Assembly: GCF_005877005.1 (NCBI RefSeq)
Contig: NZ_SSNH01000012.1
Coordinates: forward strand, 27,349 to 91,348
Direction of reading: 5' to 3'
Source of the DNA: Sinomonas susongensis
GTDB lineage: Bacteria > Actinomycetota > Actinomycetes > Actinomycetales > Micrococcaceae
DNA: 64,000 nucleotides
The notes under the pieces were generated by a model. That model was not told the DNA's origin and made no database searches. It worked only from the letters and a program-made list of their open reading frames with translations. Each line of letters opens with the position of its first letter. The stretch's first letter is position 1. The translations under genes and the position numbers were made by a program. This document shows positions 16,384-25,035 of the stretch, one piece after another.

Positions 16384-16740
16384 CTAGGCCAGACAGAGGC
16401 AGAATGGGTGCCCGGCCGGGTCGAGGAAGACCCGGAACGTCTCACCCGGCTGATGCTCGTGCTTCGTGGCACCGAGCTCGACGACGGCAGATTCGCCCGC
16501 ATCGAGGTCGTCGACGACCACGTCCAGATGCATCTGCTGGGGCTGGTCCTGGCTGGGCCAGCGCGGCGGATGGTAGTCCTCGACCCTCTGGAAGCAGATG
16601 GCGTCCCCGTAGTCGGCGCGGACTTCGGCCCAGTCCGAATCGACGTTCACCTTCCAGTCGAGCAGGGCACCGTAGAACCTTGCCAGCTCGCCTGGATCGG
16701 GGCAGTCGATGACAACGCTGGGGAAACGGGCGATCGCCAT
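16384..16740 (-). CDS. VOC (glyoxalase/bleomycin-resistance) family protein
   Basis: A 118-aa single-module vicinal-oxygen-chelate protein: SVVIDCPDPGELARFYGALL at the start, MHLDVVVDDLDAGE in the middle, FRVFLDPAGHPFCLC at the end. This is the common actinobacterial 'VOC' small protein; substrate unknown and no resistance role can be assigned. It is convergent with the FCD regulator (16-bp gap) and close behind the alanine-rich protein gene on its own strand. Confidence 0.85.
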   Translation of the reverse strand: MAIARFPSVVIDCPDPGELARFYGALLDWKVNVDSDWAEVRADYGDAICFQRVEDYHPPRWPSQDQPQQMHLDVVVDDLDAGESAVVELGATKHEHQPGETFRVFLDPAGHPFCLCLA

Positions 16741-16749
16741 GGCGACACT

Positions 16750-17655
16750 CTAGTGCCGGGACCCGAGCCCCGCGAGAGATGGCGCCACCGTGCGGACCTG
16801 CTGGCCGAGAGCCACAGCCTCCTTGATGGGCTCGGCTCCCGCCGCGACGAGCGCCTGGGCAACCGCCGCGGCCTCTTGCGCGACGTGCCGTCCACGGCTC
16901 GGAGCAGAATCCGCGCGGTGCCGTGGGGCGCCTTGGCTGGCCGTCACAGCGGCATCGTCCCGCCCGATTCCGGCCAACGCGTCGTCAGCGGCGGCCGCAG
17001 CGGCCCGGGCGGCGCCGGAACGCTCGGACCGCCACACGGCCGCGGAGGGGGCGACGGCGTGAGAGCTCGCCGCGGCCCCGTCGCCCGCTAGGGCATTGTC
17101 GCTGGCCCCGCGGGAGGGGGCGGCGGGCTGCTCGTGAGCCACGGAACCGCCGCTTGCCGCAGCGGCGAAGGCCTGAGCCTGGTGAACGGTGGCGTCAGGG
17201 GACTTCGATGCCTGGCCGGGAACCGAGGCGTCGGCCTCGGCGGGAGCAGCCGCTGAACTGCGCACCTCCGCCTGCGGTGGGTTCGCGGAATAGTCCACGC
17301 CCCCGAGCGCGGCCACCCCGGAGGCGCTCAGGCCGACCCCGGCGATCACCGCCGCGCTGATGGCGGCGCCACGGTGCAGCTTCCGCGGAGGGAGGGGAAC
17401 GGCAGGGGCCACGCGAGGGGAGAGATTTCCCGCGGCAGCCTCGGCCGCACGATGTGCGGCACGGCTCGGCGCGGCTGCTCCCACTGCCTCCGACCCATAC
17501 CGCAGGAGATCCGCGAGCGCCCCGCTCGGCTCGGGGGCCTCGGGCGGGCACAGCGCGCGGAGAGACTCGAGCGCATGGGCGAGCACGCCGTCGTCCGCAA
17601 GACCGGAATCGGCGAGGAGATCCGCCACCGAGTCACGAATCGGTTCCCTGCTCAC
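16750..17655 (-). CDS. Alanine-rich single-span membrane protein, possible anti-sigma factor
   Basis: A 301-aa protein coupled by ATGA overlap to the upstream sigma-factor gene. Residues 1-90 are a helical N-terminal part; one hydrophobic span lies near 94-117 (GAAISAAVIAGVGLSASGVA); the remaining 180 residues are Ala/Ser/Pro-rich and probably extracytoplasmic and disordered. This layout and gene order fit an anti-sigma factor, but no zinc-binding HxxxCxxC motif is seen, so the role is inferred from position only. It could instead be an envelope protein under the sigma factor's control. Confidence 0.7.
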   Translation of the reverse strand: MSREPIRDSVADLLADSGLADDGVLAHALESLRALCPPEAPEPSGALADLLRYGSEAVGAAAPSRAAHRAAEAAAGNLSPRVAPAVPLPPRKLHRGAAISAAVIAGVGLSASGVAALGGVDYSANPPQAEVRSSAAAPAEADASVPGQASKSPDATVHQAQAFAAAASGGSVAHEQPAAPSRGASDNALAGDGAAASSHAVAPSAAVWRSERSGAARAAAAAADDALAGIGRDDAAVTASQGAPRHRADSAPSRGRHVAQEAAAVAQALVAAGAEPIKEAVALGQQVRTVAPSLAGLGSRH

Positions 17656-18203
17656 TGTGCCATCACCCCTTCCGAGACCATCTCGCGCAAGACCTTGAGT
17701 CCCCGCCGTTGAAGCTGCTTGACCGCCCCAGGCGTCTTGCCGAGCACGCTCGCGACATCATCCACGCTGAGCTCGCCCACGATCCGCAGCATCAGCACAT
17801 CCCTCTGCTCGGGCTTGAGCGACCCGATGAGCAGGTGGGCATCCGTCTGTCCCGTGCGCACGAGCGCCTCCGCCTCCGCCGACGGAACCGCACGCATGTC
17901 GAGGAGCGGATCGTAGTCCACGCTCCGCGGCCTCCGCTCGACCCGGCGATAGTGGTCGACCACCCGTGCGTGCGCGACGGAGAAGACGAAGGTCCGAAGC
18001 CCGGCGACACCGCCGGTGATCTCGCCGATTCGGGGAAGGACGCTGAGAAAGACGTCCTGCATGAGTGCCTCCGGGTCCTCTACACCTCGGGCCCCGACGT
18101 AGCCGAGGACGGCGGGGGCAAGGCTCTGGTAGACGCGGGAGAACAGCTCCGTCTCCGGCAGGACGCCCGCGACAAGGTCGTGGTCCGTCAGCGAATCCGT
18201 CAC
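17652..18203 (-). CDS. RNA polymerase sigma-70 family (ECF-like) factor
   Basis: A 183-aa sigma factor. Region 2 spans LFSRVYQSLAPAVLGYVGAR to FVFSVAHARVVDHYRR and region 4 spans LKPEQRDVLMLRIVGELS to TPGAVKQLQRRGLKVL, a helix-turn-helix. I choose GTG 18203 (VTDSLTDHDLVAG) preceded by GCGGGGATCA; the frame is open further up but without an RBS. It should guide polymerase to a small stress or envelope regulon. The alanine-rich membrane gene follows in the same transcript. Confidence 0.85.
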   Translation of the reverse strand: MTDSLTDHDLVAGVLPETELFSRVYQSLAPAVLGYVGARGVEDPEALMQDVFLSVLPRIGEITGGVAGLRTFVFSVAHARVVDHYRRVERRPRSVDYDPLLDMRAVPSAEAEALVRTGQTDAHLLIGSLKPEQRDVLMLRIVGELSVDDVASVLGKTPGAVKQLQRRGLKVLREMVSEGVMAQ

Positions 18204-18283
18204 TGATCCCCGCTCTCGTCGAGAACTCCCCATTGGCCGTCTCAGTGTACGGGCAAGCAGGTGTTCTCGTCCCGACTGCTGGA

Positions 18284-18348
18284 GACATGGGAGAAGCCGG
18301 GCTGGAACATGATGGGGGACAGATTCCGGCCCGGCTTCCATCCATGTC
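18284..18348. other. Interrupted long inverted repeat upstream of the sigma gene
   Basis: GACATGG (18284-18290) and GAAGCCGGGC (18293-18302) pair with GCCCGGCTTC (18329-18338) and CCATGTC (18342-18348), making a 17-bp stem with a small internal loop. A second weak stem AAGAATT/AATTCTT lies at 18382-18404. They fill the 237-bp gap between purA and the sigma gene. No T-tract follows, so terminator, leader structure or protein site are all possible. Confidence 0.5.
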
Positions 18349-18440
18349 ATCGCTCGGGAGGGCCCGGGGGTTACGCGGCAGAAGAATTTCTTTGGCGAAT
18401 TCTTTTCCGGCAGCTTCCGGCCTCCGGCAGGCCGAGTGGC

Positions 18441-19727
18441 TCAGTCGATGAGGTCGCGGACCACGATCGTCTGGTCCCGGTCCGGGCCGACGCCGATCGC
18501 GGAGAAGCGGGTGCCCGAGAGCTTTTCGAGGGCGAGGACGTAGTCGCGCGCGTTCGCCGGGAGTTCGTCGAGGGTCTGAGCGCCGGAGATGTCCTCCGTC
18601 CAACCGTCGAAGTACTCGAAGATCGGCTTGGCGTGGTGGAACTCGGTCTGCGTCATGGGCATCTCATCGTGCCGCACGCCGTCGACGTCGTATGCCACGC
18701 ACACCGGGATCTTCTCGATGCCCGTGAGCACGTCGAGCTTCGTGAGGAAGTAGTCGGTGAAGCCGTTGACCCGCGAGGCGTGCCGCGCGAGGACCGAGTC
18801 GTACCAGCCGCAGCGACGAGGCCGGCCCGTGTTGACCCCGTACTCGCCCCCGGTCTTCTGGAGGTAGGCGCCCATCTCGTCGAACAGCTCGGTCGGGAAC
18901 GGCCCCGCACCCACACGCGTCGTGTAGGCCTTGATGATGCCGATGACCCGGGAGATGCGGGTCGGCCCGATCCCCGAGCCGACGGAGGCGCCGCCCGCGG
19001 TCGGGTTCGACGACGTCACAAACGGGTAGGTGCCGTGGTCGACGTCGAGGAACGTCGCCTGGCCGCCCTCCATGAGGACGACCTTCCCGTCGTCGAGCGC
19101 CCTGTTGAGCTCATAGGTGGAATCGACGACGAGGGGGCGGAGGCGGTCCGCGAAGCCCAGGAAATAGTCGACCGTCTCGTCGACGCTCACGGCGCGGCGG
19201 TTGTACACCTTGACGAGGAGCTCGTTCTTCTGATGGAGGGAACCCTCGACCTTCTGGCGCAGGATCGACTCGTCGAAGACGTCCTGCACCCGGATGCCCA
19301 GGCGCGCCACCTTGTCCATGTACGCCGGCCCGATGCCGCGGCCCGTCGTGCCGATCGCGCGCTTGCCGAGGAAGCGCTCCGTCACCTTGTCGAGGGTCTG
19401 GTGGAACGGAGCCACCAGATGGGCGTTCGCCGAGACGCGGAGCCGGGAGGTGTCGCCGCCCCGGGCCTCGAGGCCCTCGATCTCCTCGAAGAGCGCCTCG
19501 AGGTTCACGACGCAGCCGTTGCCGATGATCGGGATCGCGTTGGGGCTGAGGATGCCGGCGGGAAGGAGCTTGAGCTCGTACTTCTCGCCGCCGACGACGA
19601 CGGTGTGCCCTGCGTTGTTGCCGCCGTTCGGCTTGACCACGTAGTCGACGCGGTGTCCGAGCAGATCCGTCGCCTTGCCCTTGCCCTCATCGCCCCACTG
19701 GGCTCCGACGATCACGATTGCTGGCAT
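18441..19727 (-). CDS. purA: Adenylosuccinate synthase
   Basis: GTP-dependent synthesis of adenylosuccinate from IMP and aspartate, first committed step to AMP. The 428-aa protein starts [18 protein letters not shown], the diagnostic P-loop with the catalytic Asp and Lys; [12 protein letters not shown] follows, and the aspartate-binding VGPDRDQTI is at the C-terminus. GGGGAGGA precedes the ATG, so the 41 extra upstream codons are leader. It stands alone, 14.5 kb from purSQL, with an unusual hairpin-rich leader. Confidence 0.97.
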   Translation of the reverse strand: MPAIVIVGAQWGDEGKGKATDLLGHRVDYVVKPNGGNNAGHTVVVGGEKYELKLLPAGILSPNAIPIIGNGCVVNLEALFEEIEGLEARGGDTSRLRVSANAHLVAPFHQTLDKVTERFLGKRAIGTTGRGIGPAYMDKVARLGIRVQDVFDESILRQKVEGSLHQKNELLVKVYNRRAVSVDETVDYFLGFADRLRPLVVDSTYELNRALDDGKVVLMEGGQATFLDVDHGTYPFVTSSNPTAGGASVGSGIGPTRISRVIGIIKAYTTRVGAGPFPTELFDEMGAYLQKTGGEYGVNTGRPRRCGWYDSVLARHASRVNGFTDYFLTKLDVLTGIEKIPVCVAYDVDGVRHDEMPMTQTEFHHAKPIFEYFDGWTEDISGAQTLDELPANARDYVLALEKLSGTRFSAIGVGPDRDQTIVVRDLID

Positions 19728-19780
19728 GGATTCCTCCCCGGTACGCCTACGGTCCGTCTGGCCGACAGCCTTCATGCGAA

Positions 19781-19850
19781 AGCCCCGACTCCTGCGTGCA
19801 GCTCGACTCGCGGTGAAGCTGCGTGGCAAGAGTGCCGGGGCTCTTGCCAC
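19781..19850 (-). promoter_or_regulatory. purA leader with mutually exclusive hairpins
   Basis: A perfect 10-bp hairpin (GTGGCAAGAG/CTCTTGCCAC, 19823-19850) holds AGCCCCG partly in its loop. The same AGCCCCG (19836-19842) is complementary to CGGGGCT at 19781-19787, enclosing a third stem GCAGCT/AGCTGC (19798-19822). The first and the long-range pairing cannot both form fully. This looks like a switch or attenuator, but it also lies in the divergent gap with the DUF1206 gene and might be a protein site. No known riboswitch class is recognised. Confidence 0.45.
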
Positions 19851-19876
19851 CCAAGTCTACCGAAGCAGGGCGTGAG

Positions 19877-20767
19877 ATGCCGAAGACGGGGAAACCATCA
19901 CGTATGGGAAACTCCGGCGACGAGCATCGGGGCCCGGGCGACAAGACCCGCGACGCAGCGAAGGACGGCGCCCGCACGGTCGAGCACGGGGCGGACGAGG
20001 CCTCGCGGTCTCCTTGGGCGACGGGGGTGGCCCGCGTCGGATTCGCCTTCGTCGGCCTCCTGCACATCCTCATCGCGTGGATTGCCGGGCAGGTGGCCCT
20101 CGGGGGGAGCAGCAGCAATGCCGACGAGTCGGGCGCCGTCGGGCAGATCGCCTCAGCCCCCGGCGGACCCGTCATCCTCGGGGCCGGGACGCTCTGCTGC
20201 GCAGCGCTCGCGCTCTGGATGTTCTTCGAGTTCTTCGCCGAATGGCGACGTCATGGAAAGCCCACCAAGGGGCTCGGACCCGCGGGGACCGGCGTCGCCT
20301 ACGCCGCGCTCGCCGCACTGTTCGTGACGTTCGCCCTGGGCAACCGGAAGAACTCGAGCCAACAGTCGCGCGAGATCACCGCGACGCTGCTCGCGGTGCC
20401 GCTCGGCGTCGTCGTCCTCGTCATCGCGGGGCTCGTGCTGCTCGGCGCCGCAGGGTACTTCGGGTACCGGGGATTCACCCAGTCATTCCTCGGCAAGGAC
20501 GCCCAGCCCCTTCCGTCAGTCCCCAGCTGGGTGAAGATCATGGGCAGCGTGGGGTATGTCGCGAAGGGCGTGGCCCTCGCGGTGCTCGGCGTCCTGGTTC
20601 TCGTCGCGACGGTGCGGCACGATCCCCAGCAGCAGTCGGGCCTCGACGGCGCCCTCAAGGGGCTGGCAGCGCAGCCGTTCGGCGGGTGGCTCCTGGGCGC
20701 GGTTGCGATCGGCCTCGCCTGCTACGGCGTGTACTCGGCGGCAAGGGCGAGATACGCCCACTTCTAA
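19877..20767 (+). CDS. DUF1206 six-helix membrane protein
   Basis: A 296-aa integral membrane protein made of three repeated two-helix DUF1206 modules: WATGVARVGFAFVGLLHIL, then GTGVAYAALAALFVTFALG, then VGYVAKGVALAVLGVLVLV, each followed by a second span. The first 45 residues are charged and soluble. Start is MPKTGKPSRM; an alternative Met lies 9 codons on. Function of the family is unknown. It is divergent from purA, and repeat array R2 begins 2 nt after its stop codon. Confidence 0.88.
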   Translation: MPKTGKPSRMGNSGDEHRGPGDKTRDAAKDGARTVEHGADEASRSPWATGVARVGFAFVGLLHILIAWIAGQVALGGSSSNADESGAVGQIASAPGGPVILGAGTLCCAALALWMFFEFFAEWRRHGKPTKGLGPAGTGVAYAALAALFVTFALGNRKNSSQQSREITATLLAVPLGVVVLVIAGLVLLGAAGYFGYRGFTQSFLGKDAQPLPSVPSWVKIMGSVGYVAKGVALAVLGVLVLVATVRHDPQQQSGLDGALKGLAAQPFGGWLLGAVAIGLACYGVYSAARARYAHF

Positions 20768-20769
20768 TC

Positions 20770-20928
20770 CGTCTCGGGTACACCAACACCCCACCCCACA
20801 CCCACTCGGGTACACCAACACCCCACGCGAGACGTCAACGCGGTGCACATCTGTACCCGAAACGCCTGAGGAGCCGACTTGGCGTACCCGAGACGCCTCA
20901 GCAGCCGACTTGGCGTACCCGAAACGGG
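20770..20928. repeat. TCGGGTAC-type repeat arrays R2, two converging arrays
   Basis: Two forward cores (20770-20782, 20802-20814; 32-bp period) follow the plus-strand DUF1206 gene, the first only 2 nt after its stop. Three reverse cores (20852-20864, 20883-20895, 20914-20926; 31-bp period) follow the minus-strand oxidase gene, the nearest 2 nt from its stop. Each array therefore points away from its own gene. Spacers differ between the two halves (ACCAACACCCCA versus GCCAAGTCGGCTGC types). Confidence 0.9.
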
Positions 20929-22173
20929 CTAGGCGAGGACGCGGTCGAGGTAGGCGTTCCGGAACTTGCCGTCCGGATCGCGCTTGGCCACCAGGTCGCG
21001 GAAGTCCTCGAACCGCGGGTAGAGCTCCGCGAGCTGGGCAGTCGGCACCGTGAAGACCTTTCCCCAGTGGGGACGGGCCGCGAACGGGGCCAATGCCGAC
21101 TCGAGCTCCGGGAGGAACGCCTCGACCTCGGCCTGCATGAGCCGCCACGTGAAGTGCAGCGCGACGCTGTCCTGCCGATAGGCGGGGCTGAGCCAGAATT
21201 CGTCCGCGGCGATCGTACGCACCTCGGAGACGAACAGGAGCGGGGCGAACTTGCCCGCGAGCCCGCGAACGGCCTCGAACGCCGCAGCGGCGTGCGCGCG
21301 CGGCAGCAGGTACTCGGTCTGCAGTTCGTCGCCAGCACTCGGCGTGAACTCGTGCCGGAAGTGCGGAAGCCTATCCAACCACGGTCCCGGCACGTCCAGC
21401 TGCTGGGTGCAGTTCACGGCGTCCATCTCGGGCAGCGGGTGCCTCGGGCGGGTCGCGGGCCGGGCGCCGTGGAACTGGGTGGGGGCGGGCCCGGGCTCGG
21501 CATCCAGCCGCACCTTCCGCCACACCTGCGGCACCGTGTCCCCGGCGTAGTCCGTGAACAGCGAGACGCTGTAGCCGTCGCCGGCCACGGAGTCGTAGTC
21601 CTCGAGCACCGTCTCCCACGGAAGGTCCTCGAACACCTGCTGCCGCACCTTGTAGGTCGGCTCGACGGCGAGCTCGAGCGCCGTCACGATCCCCAGCGCA
21701 CCCAGGCCGACGACGCTCCCGAGGAACTCCTCGCCGTCGTCCTCTGAAATCCGCTCGACTTCCCCCGAGGCTCGGACGAACTCCACCGCCTTCACCGCGG
21801 AGGAGAGCGCCTTGCTCGAGACGCCGGAACCGTGGGTGCCCGTCTGCACGGCGCCGGCGACTGAGATGTGCGGCAGCGACGCCATGTTGTGCAGCGCCCA
21901 GCCCTCCCGCTCGAGCGCGAGCCCGAGGTCGCCGTAGGTGATTCCGCCTGGGACCCGCGCCACGCGCCGTTCCGAGTCCACCTCGACGGCGCCGGGAAGG
22001 CGGTCCAGCACGACCTGCACTCCCGAGGTGTCCGCGACGTCGTTGAAGCAGTGCCGCGACCCGAGGGCCTTCACCCGCTCGGAGCGGGCGACGAGCTCGG
22101 CGAGCTCCTCCACCGACTCCGGTCGGGCCACCGACGCCGCCGAGTACTCCAGATTCCCAGCCCAGTTCTTCAT
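20929..22173 (-). CDS. aldO: FAD-linked alditol (xylitol/sorbitol) oxidase-like
   Basis: A 414-aa member of the VAO/PCMH flavoenzyme family, closest in pattern to Streptomyces alditol oxidase. It starts KNWAGNLEYSA after Met; the probable covalent FAD histidine is in LGSRHCFND (near residue 42), and the second FAD block is LPHISVAGAVQTGTHGSG. Such enzymes oxidise xylitol or sorbitol at C1 with O2, producing H2O2. GAAGGAAAGC precedes the ATG. It is 39 bp behind xylB, so xylA-xylB-aldO form one operon. Confidence 0.88.
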   Translation of the reverse strand: MKNWAGNLEYSAASVARPESVEELAELVARSERVKALGSRHCFNDVADTSGVQVVLDRLPGAVEVDSERRVARVPGGITYGDLGLALEREGWALHNMASLPHISVAGAVQTGTHGSGVSSKALSSAVKAVEFVRASGEVERISEDDGEEFLGSVVGLGALGIVTALELAVEPTYKVRQQVFEDLPWETVLEDYDSVAGDGYSVSLFTDYAGDTVPQVWRKVRLDAEPGPAPTQFHGARPATRPRHPLPEMDAVNCTQQLDVPGPWLDRLPHFRHEFTPSAGDELQTEYLLPRAHAAAAFEAVRGLAGKFAPLLFVSEVRTIAADEFWLSPAYRQDSVALHFTWRLMQAEVEAFLPELESALAPFAARPHWGKVFTVPTAQLAELYPRFEDFRDLVAKRDPDGKFRNAYLDRVLA

Positions 22174-22212
22174 GCTTTCCTTCAGATCGGGGTCAGTGAT
22201 GATGACCGGAGT

Positions 22213-23652
22213 TCAGTGATGGCTCAGCGCGGCGGCCGCGCGGTACCGTTCGAGGACTTCGGGAGCAGCGGGGGCGGTGACCGTCGTCGTGCCCGCATTC
22301 TCCCACTCGGGGAACCGCCCCAGGAGGATCCCGGCCGCCTGCCGTGCGGCGCCGTCGGCCACGTACTCCCCCGGCTCCGGCACGAGCACGGGCAGGCCGA
22401 AGATCCCGGCCGCAGCCCGCTGGACGGCCTCCGAGCGCGCGCCACCGCCCACGAGGATGATCCGCTCGGCTGCGACTCCCAGCGAGGTGAGGGCCGCAAG
22501 GCCGTCCGCGAGGGAGCACACTATGCCCTCGACCGCGGCCCGCGCGAGGTTCGCCGGGGTGTAGTTCCGCAGCGTGAGGCCGTGCAGGGAGCCGGTCGCG
22601 TCCGGCAGGTTGGGGGTCCGCTCGCCCTCGAAGTAAGGCACGAGTGTGAGGCCCTCGGCCCCGACCGGTGCTGCGAGCGCGAGCTCGGTGAGCTCGGGCA
22701 GGGTGACGCCGAGCAGCGCGGCGGTCGCGTCCAGGACGCGTGAGGCGTTGAGCGTGCACGCGAGCGGGAGGTAGTGCCCGGTTGCGTCGGCGAATCCGGC
22801 AACAAGCCCGGAGACGTCCGACGTCGGGCGGTCGGCTACGGCGAAGACGGTCCCCGAGGTGCCGATCGAGACGACGACGTCCCCCAGGGCGGCTCCGACG
22901 CCGAGCCCGGCCCCGGCGTTGTCTCCGGCGCCGGGGCCCACGAGGGCATCCGCCTGCGGCAGGGCCGCCGCCCTTCCCCCGGCTTCGAGGGGCCCGAGGA
23001 CCCGCGGGAGCACGGGCACGTGGCCGAGGGTCCGCTCGAGGACCTCGGGAAGGTACGTGCCTGTCACGGGCGAGAAGTAGCCGGTGCCGGAGGCGTCGGA
23101 GCGGTCGGTGACGAGAGAGTCAATGGCACCATCGAGTCCTTGGCTCGCCGGCCCGTGGCCCGCGAGCCGCCACGAGAGCCAGTCGTGCGGGAGGCACACG
23201 GCCGCGGTCCTCGCGGCGTTCTCGGGCTCGTTCTCAGCGAGCCAGCGGAGCTTGGTCGCGGTGATGGACGCGACGGGGACGGTGCCGGTCTGCTCGGCCC
23301 ACCAGCGGGCGCCGGCGGCAATATCGCCGTCGCCCGCTTCCTTGACGAGGTCCGACGCCGCTCGCGCCGAGCGCGTGTCGTTCCACAGGAGTGCGGGGCG
23401 CACGACCTCGCCCTCCGAGTCGAGGCACGCCATGCCGTGCTGCTGGCCGCCCACCGAGATGGCGGCGACGTCGTCGAGTCCGCCCGCCGCCGCGACCGCG
23501 GCCTGAAGTGCGTCCCACCAGGCGTCGGGATGAACCTCCGTGCCCGCCGGGTGCGGCGCCGAGCCGAAGCGCACAAGCGCTCCGGTCTCGGCGTCGCGCA
23601 CCACGACCTTGCAGGACTGCGTCGAGCTGTCGACTCCGGCTACGAGGGGCAT
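22213..23652 (-). CDS. xylB: Xylulokinase
   Basis: FGGY carbohydrate kinase, 479 aa, phosphorylating D-xylulose to xylulose 5-phosphate. N-terminal [15 protein letters not shown] is the first phosphate loop; [11 protein letters not shown] and LLWNDTRSA are xylulokinase signatures; the second nucleotide site [12 protein letters not shown] and SIGTSGTVF lie near residues 245-270; [12 protein letters not shown] is near 400. AAGGAG precedes the ATG by 5 nt. A stable intercistronic hairpin separates it from xylA upstream. Confidence 0.96.
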   Translation of the reverse strand: MPLVAGVDSSTQSCKVVVRDAETGALVRFGSAPHPAGTEVHPDAWWDALQAAVAAAGGLDDVAAISVGGQQHGMACLDSEGEVVRPALLWNDTRSARAASDLVKEAGDGDIAAGARWWAEQTGTVPVASITATKLRWLAENEPENAARTAAVCLPHDWLSWRLAGHGPASQGLDGAIDSLVTDRSDASGTGYFSPVTGTYLPEVLERTLGHVPVLPRVLGPLEAGGRAAALPQADALVGPGAGDNAGAGLGVGAALGDVVVSIGTSGTVFAVADRPTSDVSGLVAGFADATGHYLPLACTLNASRVLDATAALLGVTLPELTELALAAPVGAEGLTLVPYFEGERTPNLPDATGSLHGLTLRNYTPANLARAAVEGIVCSLADGLAALTSLGVAAERIILVGGGARSEAVQRAAAGIFGLPVLVPEPGEYVADGAARQAAGILLGRFPEWENAGTTTVTAPAAPEVLERYRAAAALSHH

Positions 23653-23670
23653 GTCTGCTCCTTAGGGACG

Positions 23671-23701
23671 GGGCCTGCCGCCCTGGGGTGGCGGCAGGCC
23701 C
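23671..23701 (-). terminator. xylA-xylB intercistronic stem-loop
   Basis: Perfect 12-bp stem GGGCCTGCCGCC/GGCGGCAGGCCC with a 7-nt loop in the 74-bp gap. Without a T-tract it is more likely a 3'-end stabiliser or partial terminator that keeps xylA message above xylB than a full stop. Confidence 0.6.
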
Positions 23702-23726
23702 AACGAGCGGCGGCGGGGAATGGGCG

Positions 23727-24914
23727 TCAGCGAGCGCCCGTGAGGTGCTCGAGCGCGAGCTGGTTGAGCTTGATGAACGCGAAGGAACGCTGAGCGGCCT
23801 TGTCGGCATCGAACGACTCGAAAGCGGACGTGTCGGCGAGGAGGTCGGCGGCGGTCTCGCCCGACGCGAGCGTCGACTCGCCCAGCTCGAAGACACCCGA
23901 GGCGCGCAGGGCGTCCTGCACCTCCGGATCGGCGCGGAACGCCGTCGCGCGCTCCTTGAGGATCAGGTACATCCGCATGTTCGCGCGGGCCGACTCCCAC
24001 ACGCCGTCGTACCCGTCGGTGCGGGACGGCTTGTAGTCGAAGTGGCGGGGACCGTCGTAGCGCGGGCCGCCGTTCGGGAAGCCGTTCTCGAGCAGGTCCA
24101 CGGTGAAGAAGGCGCTCGTGAGGTCGCCGTGGCCGAAGACGAGGTCCTGGTCGTACTTGATGCTGCGCTGGCCGTTGAGGTCGATGTGGAAGAGCTTGCC
24201 GGCCCACAGCGCCTGCGCGATGCCGTGTGTGAAGTTCAGGCCGGCCATCTGCTCGTGGCCCACCTCGGGGTTGAGGCCCACGATGTCGCCGTTCTCGAGC
24301 TGGGCGATGAACGCGAGGCCATGGCCGACCGAGGGCAGGAGGATGTCGCCGCGCGGCTCGTTCGGCTTGGGCTCGAGCGCGATGCGCAGGCCGTAGCCCT
24401 TTTCCTTGATGTAGGCGGCGGCGGTGTCGACGCCCTCGCGGTAGCGGTCGAGCGCGGCGTTGATGTCCTTGGAGCCGTCGTACTCGGCGCCCTCGCGGCC
24501 GCCCCACATCACGAACGTCTCCGCACCGAGCTCGGCGGCGAGGTCGATGTTGTGGAGGACCTTGGCGAGTGCGAAGCGGCGCACCGAGCGGTCGTTGGAC
24601 GTGAAGCCGCCGTCCTTGAAGACCGGGTGGCTGAAGAGGTTGGTCGTGACCATCGGGACCTTGAGGCCAGTCTCCTCGAGCGCGGAGCGGAAGCGCTTGA
24701 GGATGAGCTCGCGCTCGTTCGGGGTCGCGCCGAACGGGATGAGGTCATTGTCGTGGAACGTGATCCCGTAGGCGCCGAACTCGGCGAGCTGGTGGACCGC
24801 CTCGACCGGGTCGACGTCGGCGCGGGTGGGGACGCCGAACGGGTCGTTCCCAGTCCAGCCGACCGTCCAGAGTCCGAAGGTGAACTTGTCTTCAGGGGTT
24901 GGTGTTGCAGCCAT
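23727..24914 (-). CDS. xylA: Xylose isomerase
   Basis: Metal-dependent interconversion of D-xylose and D-xylulose. The 395-aa length and starting region ([18 protein letters not shown]) match the Arthrobacter/Streptomyces class I enzyme. Catalytic His is in [12 protein letters not shown]; metal and substrate ligands are in [12 protein letters not shown] and [16 protein letters not shown], with LFHIDLNGQ later. GAGGTG precedes the ATG. The promoter carries a TAGT-N11-ACTA operator next to divergent xylR. Confidence 0.97.
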   Translation of the reverse strand: MAATPTPEDKFTFGLWTVGWTGNDPFGVPTRADVDPVEAVHQLAEFGAYGITFHDNDLIPFGATPNERELILKRFRSALEETGLKVPMVTTNLFSHPVFKDGGFTSNDRSVRRFALAKVLHNIDLAAELGAETFVMWGGREGAEYDGSKDINAALDRYREGVDTAAAYIKEKGYGLRIALEPKPNEPRGDILLPSVGHGLAFIAQLENGDIVGLNPEVGHEQMAGLNFTHGIAQALWAGKLFHIDLNGQRSIKYDQDLVFGHGDLTSAFFTVDLLENGFPNGGPRYDGPRHFDYKPSRTDGYDGVWESARANMRMYLILKERATAFRADPEVQDALRASGVFELGESTLASGETAADLLADTSAFESFDADKAAQRSFAFIKLNQLALEHLTGAR

Positions 24915-24969
24915 GTTGACACCTCATTGGTCTTGGAGAAAGGGGGATGCTTCCGAGCGGAAGAAGAAT

Positions 24970-25013
24970 TAGTATGTGTTCTAAACTATATAGGTCGTGG
25001 TGAACTTGGTCAA
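24970..25013 (-). promoter_or_regulatory. xylA promoter with XylR operator
   Basis: On the minus strand TTGACC (25008-25013) and TATAGT (24985-24990) are spaced by exactly 17 bp, a near-consensus sigma-70 promoter. The 19-bp element TAGTATGTGTTCTAAACTA (24970-24988) covers the -10 and start-point. The same element covers the promoter at 12.15 kb. Confidence 0.8.
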
Positions 25014-25035
25014 CGGTCTTTCGGAAGGAGTGAGC

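Noticed and set aside
18261..20327. A 688-codon plus-strand frame over purA.
   Set aside because: It is the mirror of purA; the product is charged low-complexity, and purA is certain.
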